Source of the DNA: Agelaius tricolor
Taxonomy: Eukaryota > Chordata > Aves > Passeriformes > Icteridae
Assembly (NCBI GenBank): GCA_023055355.1
Contig: JALJCS010000029.1
Coordinates: 6,624,001 to 6,688,000 of the forward strand
Direction of reading: 5' to 3'
DNA: 64,000 nt
Shown here piece by piece: positions 32,102 to 45,234 of this stretch. The position numbers were made by a program, and so were the translations under genes. Within the stretch, counting starts at the first letter, position 1, and each line of letters starts with the position of its first letter. The notes below the pieces were generated by a model. That model saw only the letters and a program-made list of their open reading frames with translations. It had not been told where the DNA came from and made no database searches.

Positions 32102-33300
32102 AGTGTCAACACTGCAAAAAAAAAAAAAAAAAATAATGAAGAAACTCATGGTTTTCACCTCTCCTGTGGCTCAACAACCAAGGCCTTCCAGCCCTCCCCT
32201 CCCTTTGCCATTGCTCATTTTATTGATTGGGTTTTCAATCCGGGTGCAATTGCCATGATTAGTTCCAAGTGTCTGCCTGGCTTGCTAACGCTCAAGGGAA
32301 CACTCTGCCTTCTCCCACGTCCTCTCCAGTACCTGCATCTTTCTTTTCTCCTCCTGGCTCTGTGTGTGCATGTGTCTGTGGGTGACAGCTGCCCTGTGGT
32401 GGATGGGATGTGCCCAGCCCAGTCCAGTGTCTGTAGGTTTTCCCCTGTGTTGATTCCTGCACTCCTCATGCCGGAGTAGCCGGGTGTGGATCATCCCCAG
32501 CCCTCGCTGCAGCTTCTGTGAGGTTTTACAGCACAGCCAGTGCTCAAAGCTGAGCCTGTGGCTTTTTATTTCTTTTTTTATTTTTTTTTCCCTGCTCCTT
32601 TTCCCCCTTGGAAGTGGGGATAGCAAATCCCTGTTTGTGAAGAGCTGAACAGCCAAGATTGCTCAACCAAATCATAAGATGCTTATAACGAAAGATGCTC
32701 AAAACCAACCCAAAAATAGAGATCAGGACACGGTTTAGGCGGTTTGTTTCTGTCCTTTTCCCTTCCTGCTCCCACTCCCAATCTCCTGGATTGACTCTTT
32801 TAAAGGAGACATGTTTTGGAGTCAACACATTTGGAGAAAGCATCCTTTAAATAACAGGTCTGATAACCTGAAACCCAAAGGAGAAAATAATTATCAAGGA
32901 AAACATTCTCTCTAATTTTCCTTCCAAAGCCTAACGTGGCCCCCCACGAGCTTTTCCCCCTTCTCTTCCTCGCATCTGTTGATTGGAATTTTAAAATTAA
33001 CTCAGGCAGAATATGAAGAACAAATCAGGATTTCAGGTAATCTCCTTGCTCTTAATGAAGGAAAAAAGCCAATAGAGGAATTTGGCCTTTTAACTTTTAT
33101 AAAAGCATCTTAGTTTTGGGACTACACCTTTTTTTGATATTGGAATGTGTGTGGGTGTGTAAATCCAAATGTGTACATTCCCGTGACCACAAAGTGTTCT
33201 AGAGAAGGGAATTTATCTCCACATCACATTTGTGTTCACTTGTATTAGAGAAAAAAAATATATAAATATCGATATACACTTCAATGTATATAAAAGCAAA
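32102..33300 (+). other. NECTIN1: Probable 3' UTR of the EQYV terminal exon
   Basis: The sequence after the TAA has a poly(A) run at about 32116-32132, T-rich stretches, and an AT-rich end around 33240-33295 (AATATATAAATATCGATATA). No canonical AATAAA occurs before 33300. Variant AATATA or TATAAA hexamers near 33255 are the best candidates, so the end is a guess. Confidence 0.35.
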
Positions 33301-35630
33301 GAAGAGGAAGAGGAGGACAAGGAACGAACATTCTGCCTCAGAGCTTGGTTTCAGGGATAACTCCCATCTGTTTCACCCGTGGCATGGAAGAGGTGAGGCT
33401 GGGATGGCTCTGAACAAGGGGACAAAGCTTTGCGGCCAGAGGGCATTTCCTTTGCTTTGCCTCGGGGAATTTCCTTTGCTTTGCAAACCTGGCATTCTGC
33501 AGGCACTAAAATCCCTCTGGAAAACGTGAGGATGCTGGAGCTGAGGCCACGTGGGAGGGAGAGGTGGCACCACACCCTTGCCCTGCTGCCCAGGCACCCC
33601 AAACCCGTCCATGCTGCTGGGACAGGTGAGGAACGGAACTCCCAGCAGGTGACAGCTCCTGTCAGGGGACGTGTGACCACACAGGTGTCCCAGCCCAGCT
33701 CCTGCTCTGAGGCACCCATTTATCTTTGTCCAGCTGGATCTCAGCAGCTCTGCCTGTTCCCTGCCCTTGCTGTGTCCCTGTCCCCTCCTCCTGCCTGTCC
33801 CTGCTCCTCCCCACAGCTGCACATCTGGGCCACTCTGCCTCCCTGCAGGCTGACAGACACATCTGGATGGGGGACAGGGGGTCCACACCCTGGGCAGTCG
33901 GGCAGCACAGCCCTGGGGGGATCACACCACGTGCATGGATCCCCCAGAATGGCAAAAAACACCCCCAGCTCTTCCCAGCCCTTCCCCGGCGCCCGAGCAG
34001 GACAAGGTTTGTGGGGGAATTGCTGCACCTGCAGAGGCTTTTCCTGCTGGAGGTGGCCTCACACTGAGTGACAGGTGGGTGCATCAGCTGAGCCACATGG
34101 GGGTGCCTGGCTGGCTGAGGAGGGGATGAAGGGGAGTTTTTGATGCATTTTTTGGCAAGGCTGGAATGGGCAGCAGCAGCTCTGCCATGTGCTGGTGCGT
34201 GGAGCACCCTCATTCCCAAAGGATCAGGGGAGGATCAGCAGGGCACAGCCTTAGAGCACTGCACACAACTTTTCAACCCCGTCCTGCCAGTCCTGACTGA
34301 TGCAAACCTTTCTGGAATCATTTGTGGTCCCATTTCCTCTGCCAATCTCCAGAGGATTCAGCTGGTTGCTCCCTCACACCAAAGGACTCCAGTGCTCCAG
34401 GTCTCTATCAGAAAATGCATTTTCTCCCTGGTTTTCTCCCCAACACACCTTGGGTTACTGTGGAGCTGGAAACTGGGTGTGCTCTGAACTGAAGGCACAG
34501 CCACCACATTCACCCCACGCTGAATCTGCCAAACCTGCCTTTGCTCCCTCTCTTTGGAAAGGTGAGGAGGTGCTGGGAGCCCCACGGGTCTCTGATGTCC
34601 TGGAATCAACCCAGCACCACTGACCATGAGGAAAAAGCAAGAAAAAAAACCCATTCCAAGCTTCCCTACCTGCATGCCTGGAACAGCAGAGCTCTGCCTG
34701 TACCGTGGTTTGATTTGGAGCCTTCACCTGATGTGGTTTCAGACAGATCCAGGAATTTAAATGAGAAGTGGAATATGTTCAGGTCTTCAGATACAAGAGG
34801 AAAGAAGCCAGACAAAATGATTGCTTGCCAGAGGAGGCTGAGAACACGTTGCAGGTGGTTTTCTCTGCTGCCCATGTCTGGGACAAAGATGCTTTGATGA
34901 GCAAGGGGAAGGCAGGGGATACAAACTGCAGCATTACAGAAAAACTCTGCTTGCCTTGTGCAGCTTTGAATCTCAGCTGCCCACAGAAGTCTGCCACAAA
35001 GGGTTTTACTGGGCTTGCAGCAAAGCAAAAGGATTTCAATCCTCCCTGAAAAGGTAAAAGGCAGAGGAAGCCTCAGTTCAAAGCAGTAGTTTGACTTATG
35101 CCAGCACAGGTATTTAGTCTAGGAATGTCTTGGTTCTCTCTGCCTCTCCTGAGGAGCTGGTTTGATCTCAATAAATGGCAAGAGGGGCTCGCCACACGCC
35201 ACCAAATTCCTCTGCGCCCTAGGAAAAGGGGGGAAACCCTGAAGGACAGCCCTGAAGTAAGAAATAGTGAGTGCACTGCTTTGGTTTTACAAATGTGTGC
35301 TTGGAAGTGGTTCTGATTCAGGGCTCTTGTTCCTCCCTCCTTTTTCCCTACATTGGGCAGCCTCAGCCAATGGCTCTGCCCAAACTCCCCTGCACCTGCT
35401 GCCGTGGGCTAAATCCTCACTTTGCCCCAAGATAAGGCTGCCCATGCCTGGGGGGAGCTTGCAGGTGCTGGATCAGGCCCAGGGGGAGGTGTTCTCCTGC
35501 TGACACGGTGCCAATTGACTTTACAAGATGCCTGCTCTGGGCACTGAGCCCTGGGCCTGGATCACTGAGCAAGTGCAGCTGGAAACCGGTGGAGTGGGAT
35601 CCAGTGGGCTGGGAGGAGCTGGCGTTGCAG

Positions 35631-35667
35631 GATAGGGAATCGTTTAGGTTGGAAAGACCCCTAAGAT
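35631..35667 (-). mobile_element. CR1 3' end remnant, inverted
   Basis: GAATCGTTTAGGTTGGAAAG followed by ACCCCTAAGAT is the complement of the CR1 3' terminus. Only about 35 bases remain. Confidence 0.6.
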
Positions 35668-36228
35668 GGAGCTGCTCTTCCTGTCACCAGGGTGAAAATG
35701 TCACGGGTTCTGTTCCATGCGTGGGTGGCGCTGACACCAGAGCTCTTGCAGATGGAAAAAGACTGATCACAGAACTTAAATAAAAGTGAGCTGAAGAGTT
35801 ACAGCAACTTCTGTCCTGCCTGTGGGGCCTGTGTGGGGTGTTTGATGTCTGCCTCCTTGCTGAGCTGTCCTCCACATCCCTCACTCCTTGCACTGCACCC
35901 CCTAAAATGCCCCCACAGGCACTCCTGCCTTCTCTCTGACCATTCCAGAGGCTCCTCAGGATGGAATAACCCACTTTTCCTGCTGCATCCCCCCCTGCCT
36001 GCAGCACAGGGCAGCCAGCACCCAAAGGTAAGCAGAGGAGCAGAGCTCAGTGGCCTCCAGGGTGATGGATGCTGCAGGTGCCTGCCCTGGCTGCTCAGGA
36101 GATGCCAGCCTCTCTTCACTCTGCTTGGGAATCCTCCTCCCAACCTCCCCCTGCACGTGGGTGGGACAGATCCAGCCACAAACAGCCAGTCCTGGGGCCA
36201 GCAGCTATTTAGGGAAAGAAAAGGGAGG

Positions 36229-36272
36229 TTCCTCCTCCTCCTCCTCCTCCTCCTCCTCCTCCTCCTCCTCCC
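36229..36272. repeat. (TCC)n microsatellite
   Basis: About 14 uninterrupted TCC triplets. The poly-Leu, poly-Ser and poly-Arg frames here are artefacts of the repeat. Confidence 0.95.
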
Positions 36273-38324
36273 CAGCCCACTTCTCCTGGGGCAGGTGCTC
36301 AGTGGAGGTTGCACCAGGGTGTGAATCCATCTGAACACTCCAAACTTCCTCAGGAGGTCCCTATCAGACACAAATTGATCAATAAACCGTTTATTGATGG
36401 CGGTTTTTTTAGCGCTGACTCTGAGAATGAGAAAGGCCCAGGATATTTCTTACCAGCAAAGCTGCTCTGCACAAGGATGGAGCCTCTGCCTCTGGGTGAA
36501 GGCCCTTTGGAGCAGTTTAGCCACAGATTTGGGGCTGAGTTGAGGGATGGGGCAGAGAGGGAGGGTGGAGGGCCTGAATGCACCAGCAGCAGCAGCAGCC
36601 AAAGCTGGTCTCGACTGGGAAGGGTTTATTGGGTTGTGGGAGAGGAGCTGACACGATTGTGCTGAGAACTCCAGAGTTTCTCTGGGCTGCTCCTCAGGAA
36701 CATCCAGGAGAGGCAAAATTCTCCTCAGGGCCAGGATATCACACAGGATGGTGGGAGCAGAGGGCTGGCAATGCTCTGCTCAGCCTGCACACAGACAGGT
36801 TTATCCTGCACTTCTGGATCCTGGCATCTCCCCCCAGGACTGTGTTTACTTCCCAGGAAGGGGGAAAGAATCTGGATTCGCCTCCTGCATGGAAGTTTTT
36901 CAAACATTTGCCCACAGACTGCCACCAATGCCCATCTGAACGTGGCCCATGGGAGCTGAAAAGTCACACCAACAGCCAGTGTGGCACCAGAAACACCTTG
37001 CACAGGTGGAAGCTGCCCACTCCAACAGGAAAACACATCAATCCCAGCTCCTTTCTTATTTCCTCGTGGCTGGCAGGGTCAGGGACACTGAGTTCTGTGG
37101 TCCCTTTCCCCAGTGCTGAATGTCTGATCAGTGCCACAGTCAGAGCAGGAAACTTCCTGCTGGGCCATTTTATGGCTGTGGAGAAATTTATGCATCTATT
37201 CATATGTATAAAACTAAAATACAGCTCTTGGACAGCACTAAATATATCAAACCTATCAAAACACTTACACAGGATGAGTAAATTGATACTTATGTAGTGT
37301 AAGGTGAAAAAATGTTGTTTTACCATCTAATTACCTTTATAAAGATATTTTCTCCTAGAACTAAAAAAAAAAAAAGGCCCCATGGAGAGTGGAGAATGTT
37401 CAAATTCAAGGAGGAGCTGCAAATTCAAGGCCAGCACAGGAAAGGGCTGCTCTGAAGATTTCACATCCCTGCTGCAAACAGGGCAGGCTGAGCTCTTCTT
37501 TTTTATTTTAATTTTTTTTTTTTTCTCTCTCTACTGTCATGCTCTATTTTCTTCCCCTTTATGGCAGATGGGAGGTGAGGCTTTAAAGGCTGCCAAGAAT
37601 GCATCCAGCCCTGCTCCTCTGGCGGAACAGCACCATAGAGGGAAGGAACTTTTCCTCCAAGCTTCCTCCCACCCCCAGCCTCCCTTCCCCCTCGCCATCC
37701 AGGCTCCGGTGCCATCATTTTCATATCGCTACTAATTACATTAATTATTCTCCTCAGCATAAAACTCATTACACTGGAATTCGCGGTTCATTAAGTCAGA
37801 GGCAGGGCTTTTCCTCGGTGCAGGGCTGCGGGGTCAGGATTATTTCTGTCCTGGCTGGGGGCAGCTCCTAATCCTTGTGTCCCTTTAGCGCCTGCTAAAG
37901 TGCGACCAGAGTCGTGTGTGCCACCTCAGGGCTGGCACAGCAGGCTGGGGTGGCTCTGAGCCCCGGCAGGACGGGAAAGGTCGGCAGTGCTGGTGTGAAA
38001 TGAGGTTTTTTTCCAGCCCAGGGGAGAGCAGGTGTGAGGAGCAGAGCAGGGAGCGCTCTGCAGGACGTGCTTGGTGCTGTGGGGAAAGGTTTGTTCACAG
38101 GAGATCCAGCTCCACACCTGCTGCAGAGCTGCCCTGAGCCTCTGGAAGCCGCTCCCAGCACAGGACACAGAGGATTTTCTGCCTGACCTAAGGCAAAGCG
38201 CTCAGGGGGCTGAAATAGGAGGGAGATTTGAGGGTGCCAGGGGCTGGAAAGGCCACCCTGGCCGCGCCTTTGGGGTGACAGCAGTGCTGGGTGCCAGCTC
38301 CCCACGTGCCTTTGCCAGGTTGGA

Positions 38325-38372
38325 GGGTTTATCCAGCTGAAGGGTTTATCCAGCTGAAGGGTTCATCCACCT
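38325..38372. repeat. 19-bp tandem repeat, about 3 copies
   Basis: Units of GGGTTTATCCAGCTGAA. Confidence 0.85.
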
Positions 38373-38409
38373 GCACTCCCTGAGAGCTGGAGGTGAGGAA
38401 CACTCCCAC

Positions 38410-38586
38410 TGTCCTGATGGTGTGGAGGGGCTGCACATCACTTGGTGGTGATGGTGTGGAAGGGCTCCAAGGGCTCCACAACACTTGGTGGTGATGGTGT
38501 GGAAGGGCTCCAGGGGCTCCACATCACTTGGTGGTGATGGTGTGGAAAGGCTCCAAGGGCTGCACATCACTTGGTGGTGATGCTGT
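38410..38586. repeat. 43-bp tandem repeat, 4 copies
   Basis: CTTGGTGGTGATGGTGTGGA recurs at 38441, 38484, 38527 and 38570 (last copy partial), an exact 43-base period. Confidence 0.92.
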
Positions 38587-38654
38587 CACCTCCTGCCCTC
38601 CCAGGGACACCTCTGGAATTACCCAGCACCTGGCCCTCTCCTAAAGAGCAGCCA

Positions 38655-38748
38655 GGAGTAAGGTTTCACTGATTTTAGAGAGTTTCAGGAGCAAGGTTTC
38701 GCTGATTTTAGAGAGTTTCAGGAGAAAGGTTTCACTGATTTTAGAGAG
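38655..38748. repeat. 39-bp tandem repeat, 3 copies
   Basis: Units contain AAGGTTTCACTGATTTTAGA followed by GAGTTTCAGGAG, with single-base differences. Confidence 0.9.
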
Positions 38749-40157
38749 TAAAACCCAGGCTGGGGATGGGAGGGGAGGAGGAAGCAGGAGAAGCTGCAGG
38801 TGCCCTGCTGAGGCTCCCCAGCTCCCCGAGCCCAGGAGCTGGAGGGATGGGCAGGATCCCCTCCTAAGGAACCTGACCCCAGGGAATCCTTTTCCTGCGT
38901 GCAGTCCCTCCCTGTCACACAGCACAGGTTCCTAGCACGCTCCCTAATTACTGTAATTAAGCAGTCACGCTGAGTGATGTTAGACACGGGGTTCAGAGTG
39001 GTTACAGCCCTGCAGAAGATTAAACCACCCCCAGCTGCAGGGCCTGAGCTGTTCCCCGTGGTGGTGATGATGGGTTAGAGCAGCGGGCAGAGCCCTGTGG
39101 CACAGGCTGTGTCATTTGTCACAGCTCTGGGGCCACAGCATCCTGTCACTGCCTGTGACCCCCGTGTCCCTGCAGCTCCCAGAGGTGCAGGGCTGTCTGC
39201 CACAGTAGATGGGAAGCCCTGGAAGGGTAAATATGATGGTAATGGTGATATAAATGCCAATCTCCCTGTGACTGGCACAGAGGTGATGCCTGTGTGTCTG
39301 TTTTGTCATCTGCCAAGCATGAGGATATAAATATGCAGCTGGATTCGTGTGAGTGCAAAGTGCTGTGGAGCAGGGAGGAGCCCATCTCACTTTATTCACT
39401 CAATCCCCACCATTTTCTCTCTCTTCTGGTCCCCTTTAGGAGGGAATTCTGACATTAGGCAGCAACCAGGTTCGAGGAGGGAGCTCAAACCCCTTTCCTC
39501 ATGGTTTAACATCAGCCTGATTAGCTGGGAAATGCCCTTTCCTAAGGCACAATGGCAGGGCACCAAACTGGAGACAACCTTTTCAATCCCACATCTGCAT
39601 TCCCTCCCTCCCCAGCCTTTTCTTTCCTCGGGGGTCACTCGGTGTTTGCAGTTCTGTTCTCCCAGTGCAGGAGGCAGGGACTCAGTTCCCACACAATCGG
39701 CACCTAATTCATTTCTCTGAGAATGTGAAAATCAATGGTGTTTATAGAACCCACAGAGGCCCTCCCATCGGTCACTGTCCTCGTTAGGTCCATCCCTGGC
39801 TGCCAAAAGATCCTTTCAGGAGGAGATTCCCCCAGCTGAAGGAGGAAAATAATGATCCCCATGCCTTTAATGAAGCCTGAGAAGTCTCCAGGCTCCTGCT
39901 CTCACCCAGAGCAGAGGGAAAGAGTTTCTTGGTAATTTCATGGGATGGACTGGCTTTTCTCAGAATTTTGCCTGGATAGTCAAATTCTGGTGCTTGGTTT
40001 AGCTCCAATTAAGCTCAAAGTGCCTTCTCACACATGCAAGGACATGCATTTCTCCAGCAGATGTTCAGTGGTTTCAGCTCTACTTGTGCTTGCAGATTTT
40101 GTGGGCACAACACTGAAAGCCAAGTTCAGGCTGTCCCACAGCCCCAGAGCTCCACAC

Positions 40158-40193
40158 CTTTATTATTATTATTATTATTAATAATAATAATTC
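40158..40193. repeat. (TTA)n(TAA)n palindromic microsatellite
   Basis: A TTA run switches to a TAA run at its centre, giving perfect self-complementarity. Confidence 0.9.
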
Positions 40194-40507
40194 TTTTTTC
40201 TTCTATTTCCTGTGCCTCTAATTTTATCTCTAGGAAGTATCCTCCAGCCAGTGTTGGATGTCTGTGTCCTGCCTGTGCTAGGAACAGTTCCAGCCCCGTG
40301 CTCAGCTGCTCCATCTGGGGATGTTCCAGGGGTTTGTACAGCTGTTGACTGCTCCCCTCTCCCATCTGTTTCTCTCCTCCCTGGCTCATCTGTCCACTCC
40401 ACCATTCCCAGCATGGCAGCACCACCTGGAGCTGTTGGAGTTTAGCAGAGCAGGGAAGCCAGGCTGAGCTCTCTCCAGTTTGCAACTGCTCTTTTTTTTA
40501 TTTTATT

Positions 40508-40508
<1 letters not shown>

Positions 40509-40539
<31 letters not shown>
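40509..40539. repeat. Poly(T) tract
   Basis: About 30 uninterrupted T. Confidence 0.95.
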
Positions 40540-40926
40540 CAGTGTTTGCCTTCCAAATCCCACGGAATAGTTACTAATATTCCATCCCTGCTTATTGATG
40601 GGAAACCAGCTGGAGTGTGATTGCTTGTTATATCTCAGGGCCTGCTGATAAATGTTGCTGCTGAGCTGGCCATTTCCCAGCTGCCCAGGCCTCAGATCCA
40701 GAAAATTTCATTTTTCTTTTCCCTAAAAAACCTGAATGGATGGACAGCTCATTCCTCTGGATTTACACCCAGATTGGCTCCTGTTCTGGGAGGGCTTTTA
40801 GGCACACAGAAAGGGCTCAGCTGCACCTTGCTGGCTGTTCCAGGGCTTTTTCTGAGTATTTTCAGCTCTTCCACAGCTCCTGGAGGGCAGCAGCATCCTG
40901 ACATATAAAGAAAGCAAAAAAACCTC

Positions 40927-41059
40927 AGAATTAACCCTTTTTGGTTGCTTTTACCACTCTTCAAGGCACAACGAAGGCCTTAGTGATACAGTTGTTAAGA
41001 CTTAAATTCAATGTAGGATTTAATATGTGAGTTCTTTGTCCTTCAGCTTCTTCTTTCTC
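40927..41059. repeat. Dispersed 133-bp repeat, copy 1
   Basis: It begins AGAATTAACCCTTTTTGG, contains ATGTAGGATTTAATATGTGA, and ends CTTCTTTCTC. It matches 41784-41916 colinearly (offset 857) with roughly 10% differences. I do not recognise the family. Confidence 0.9.
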
Positions 41060-41439
41060 TCTCTGTTGGGATTGGGTTGGGATGACCCTGGGGCAAGGAG
41101 CCCAGAAATGGCTCCAGACTCCCCGAGAAGAGGGAGCTGCTCCTCCCTGGTTTAAAGATGTGACTCGGCTTTTCAGCACCAGGACCATCCACTTTTCCAC
41201 CTGCTGATCCTCAGGGAGCAGCACGAGATGTGAGCAATCCTCCAAGGGTAGAAAAACCCCACAGGAATTCTGTGCCATTCTCACTCATGGGGAGGATTTT
41301 ATAAACCCTTCAGAGTTCAAATTCATTCTTTTTCTTTCTTTCTTTTTTTTTTTTTTCTTCCTCTCCTTCTGGAATTTTTTTTTTCCAACATGATATGAAT
41401 ACAGTCACAGAGCTCCTCTGAATATTTAGATTTTTTGTT

Positions 41440-41760
41440 TGAGCACCGGATTCCTCTGTTCCCATTCGCTCAGCTAATTACCCTTTTAGCTTGCTTTTGC
41501 TCTATTTTCACAGATCTCCTGGTTTATTTATATCTACCTATCTATAATGATTTCAGAGCCATTACTCACAGCAGCACCAGGAAACATTACATTTCCCAAT
41601 TTACAATTGCAATTATGATATCCGTCAGAAACAAATGCAGCTGCCTTTAATTTTAAGCAATATTTTGATCATTGTAATTAAAAAAGGAACTTATGGCACT
41701 GCACACATTAGAGAAATTAATGTAATTTCCTGGCTGCCTTAAAAGGCATGCAAATAGTGG
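41440..41760. other. AT-rich block, candidate conserved non-coding element
   Basis: Unique, low-GC sequence with TAATTA, ACAATTGCAATTATGATA and GTAATTAAAA motifs, between the two 133-bp repeats. The call is based on composition only. A further AT-rich block follows at about 41930-42080. Confidence 0.25.
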
Positions 41761-41783
41761 TCTCTGGATGAGAGATTTGGGGG

Positions 41784-41916
41784 AGAATTAACCCTTTTTG
41801 GTTGCTTTTACCACTCTTCAAGGCCCATTGAAGGCCTCAATGATACGGTTTTTAAGACTAAAATTCAATGTAGGATTTAATATGTGAGTTCTTTGTCCTT
41901 CAACTTCTTCTTTCTC
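41784..41916. repeat. Dispersed 133-bp repeat, copy 2
   Basis: Same orientation and length as 40927-41059. The 724 bases between the copies are AT-rich with T runs and are not themselves a recognised element. Confidence 0.9.
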
Positions 41917-44900
41917 CTACTATTCTCTTTCTGAAATTGCTGGTTATTAAAGGATTTATGTGCAAACAAGACCATTTTCCTGTCACTGCTCATTTCAGCT
42001 CGCCCGTTTCAATGTGTGGGGACAGATGAAATCCAGTTGCTGATATTATAATCACTGCCACAATTGCATATTGCAAACCCAATAACAAACTCTGGCAGAT
42101 CCCAGGTCTGTGTCTCGCTGTGCTTTACAACAAGGAGAATTTACAGCCTGGATTTGGATTCATGGCACAAAAAAAGCATCTCTGAGGGAAGCGAGGATTC
42201 AGATGAACAGACACAGAACATCCTTTTCACGGAACTTGAGGCTCATTCAATTAATTTTAATGTGCTGCTTTAGCCATGAAAGGTGCAAGTTTGACTTGTT
42301 GTTGTCTTAGCAGCAGGGGATTCATCAGTGCATGGCTTTTCTCCTCGTGTTATTTGCTGTCTCCTCTGTTCCTTTGGCCACTGGGTGCCTTTCCCAGCTT
42401 GGGGCTTGTTCTGCAGCAGTGAAATGTGAATAACAGGCACGTGGGAATTGCCAAAATCGGGCAAAGCTGGGGTTCTCCCAACTTCCTGTCCTTTCTGAGA
42501 GGCTAAATTAAACAAGGAGGGGAGGTGGCCACAGCTCTTGCAGTGGACAGGGTTTAATTGTTGCCCTTATCACTGTTTGTGCTGTGATTTGTCCCTGCAG
42601 ATCCTGCCTGGCTGGTGCTGCACCAGTGGGAAATGTCCCTCTTTTAAAACTCCTAATGACAAAAATGCTGGGGGAAAGGGACATTCCGTGGGATCAGCAA
42701 ACACACAAACAGCCTGGGGAAGTGTGGGGGCTCCAGAGTCACGTTGGATGGGCTGGGGGAGAGCAAAATGACACCAAACGAAATGAGCTCATCACAATTC
42801 CCTCTGCTCTGCTTCTCATTTCTGCAATCTGGTAACTGGTCTGACCACAGATTTCTATCAGGTCCAAGATGATCTAGAGATAATTTGATGTCTGTCAGTA
42901 ACAGGTCAGGAAGACAAAAAGCCTTTTTTTCCTCCCTTGGAGCACCCAGAGCTGCAGAAAAGAGACAATCCAATTGCAAACAGAAAATTTAAGTGTGAGA
43001 GAGGAAGAATGGGCTCCTTTTAGGAATTTTCCTTCAGGTCAACACCTCATCAGGGTGATCACATCCTTAATTTCAGCCTGGAAAGATCAATCCAGTTGAA
43101 GGAAATCAAGCTGCAGTCAGCTGTGTGCACGTCAGTGCTCAGAGCATGGAGCAATAATCACTCCCTGATCAGAACTGGCTTTGCCATTATCTGCCTGGTG
43201 CTGGGCTATGATATATGAAGCAATTTTGGCTGAGACAGTTTCTGTTTTGTGTGCAAGCAGATCCTGACTGGTAAAAACTATACAGAATTGTTTTGGGTTG
43301 GTTTTTTTTTCCCCTTTGTGCTTTCTTTTTTGCCTTATGAAGGAGTAATATTTTAAACTAAAAGGAGTTTTCAAACCGCAGTCACCATCACTCATCTTTA
43401 CAGTCCTGGGGTAGGAACAATCTCTTCATTAGACACTGAATTTTTCTCCATTACAGCACTATCTGAATGCATTTATTTGGTCATTTATTAGAAGTTACTT
43501 GATGGGGTGCAGGAAAGGAGAGGACTAAATTAAAGCAAAAGGGCTGTGTGTGTAAACACGCCTGTATATTCTAAGTGGAGAAGTCTATAAAAATATTCCA
43601 ATTTAATAACAGCCATAACTCTGAGGCTCACACTGAAAACACCTCACTTGCTGCAGTGATAAAGGGAAAAAAGCTTTGGGCCAACCCCATCTGCCCAGTG
43701 GGTTTTCATCCAGCTGGGGCTGAGGAAAAGTGATTTCTCTATAAATATTGCATCAGCATCCAGCTCTTTGTTCAGGGACAGCCTTGTGTGTCTCAGGCCA
43801 TGATTGTCTTGTTGGCTGCACTTTGCTTTGGGAGATCTGCAGGCAGCCAGGATTGAAGTGGAGCAGGGTTTGATCAAGCCAGGCTTTTGCTTTTAGGATT
43901 CCCCAGGCCTGGCCTGTGCTCTGTGCTGCAGGAGTGCCTCGGGCCAGCTGATCAGAGGCTGGATGAGGAAATTCAGCTCACACCAGGACCCTGTGCAGAT
44001 GGAACTGGCACCACCTCATCAGCAGTGCAGGGTAACCCCTCCTGAACCCAAGGCAGCAGGAGGGGCTCACTAATGGAACAGAGCAAACCCCCAGGAGAGC
44101 CTGAACGGCAATGTGAGGCACCAAGCAATTAATGCTGGGAAATTCAGACTCTATGGACAGGTCTGGTTGTTTCCTTTTTGTTCAGAAGCTGGGTGAGCTC
44201 GCTGTACAAACCAGAATGCGCTGAAGATGGCGAACCTTGCTCTCCCACAACAAAACCTCCCTTCTGCACCCTGCTCATCTCCTCCAAGGCTGCTTTTCAC
44301 CCACACTCCCCCTCCCACCCCTCTGGCTCCCTGTGCTCCTTCTCTTGGCTCAAGCTCTGTGCCAGCAGTGCCCATTTCCCCCAGGCTGCAGGAGCTCCTG
44401 CATGGGGGTGCTGCAGGTCCTGCCCCCAGGAGATCACACCTTTGGCTGGAGTCTGAACATTGCTTTCCCACCCAGCATCGTGCTTGGAGCTTGGCTGAGG
44501 AGATCAAAGAGCCTCTCCCCCATTTCTGTGCATGCCACACCACCATTCCCAAGTTAGTTCTCCTAGGATGCCTGTGAGGCTGCTAATTTTAGAGGATCTA
44601 TCACTGTTTCTGGGTTTATTTTGATTCCCCTTCTCACTTTTATTAAAACAGACAACTCTTCCCTGCATATTCCAGAAGGCTGCTATGGTTTCTCAGAGGA
44701 GATTTGTAAAAACTAAAAACCAAAAAGAAGGACCACTTCCATCCAAATACTCTTAAAAATTTAACAAAGCAACACAACAGCTCACAGCTCAACAGCAGCA
44801 TTTAGTCTTTTATGCTTAATTTCCACTGTGACTCTCTCCCTCAGAAGTGTGCTCATGTAGCCAATTGCACAGCGAAAATGCCAGACTGAAAAACAAATGC

Positions 44901-45164
44901 AGCACAGGCATTTGGCCTCTCCAAAAGATAGCAGGACATAAAGCAGGATTATGATCCCAGGATGCAATAAAAAGAGATAAAAAATTCGGAAGAGATCAAA
45001 GTAATTTCGGAAGCAAATGAAACATTTACATGGGAATCAGACCTTATAAATGGGAAGAGAGCAAACGGTATCAGCCTGGATTAGTGTCAAGGGGGTCTAA
45101 GGGCAGATGTGTCTCAGGAACATTTTCAGGTGTTTGGAGCATCCTCGGAGCAAAATCAGGGCCA

Positions 45165-45234
45165 AGAGGAGGAGGAGGAGGAGGAGGAGGAGGAGGAGGA
45201 GGAGGAGAAGGAGGAGGAGGAGGAGGAGAAGGAG
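45165..45234. repeat. (GAG)n microsatellite
   Basis: About 22 GAG triplets with two AAG interruptions. The poly-Gly, poly-Arg and poly-Leu frames here are repeat artefacts. Confidence 0.95.

Noticed and set aside
35833..36371. Frames with poly-Leu, poly-Ser or poly-Arg runs
   Set aside because: Caused by the (TCC)n microsatellite at 36229-36272.
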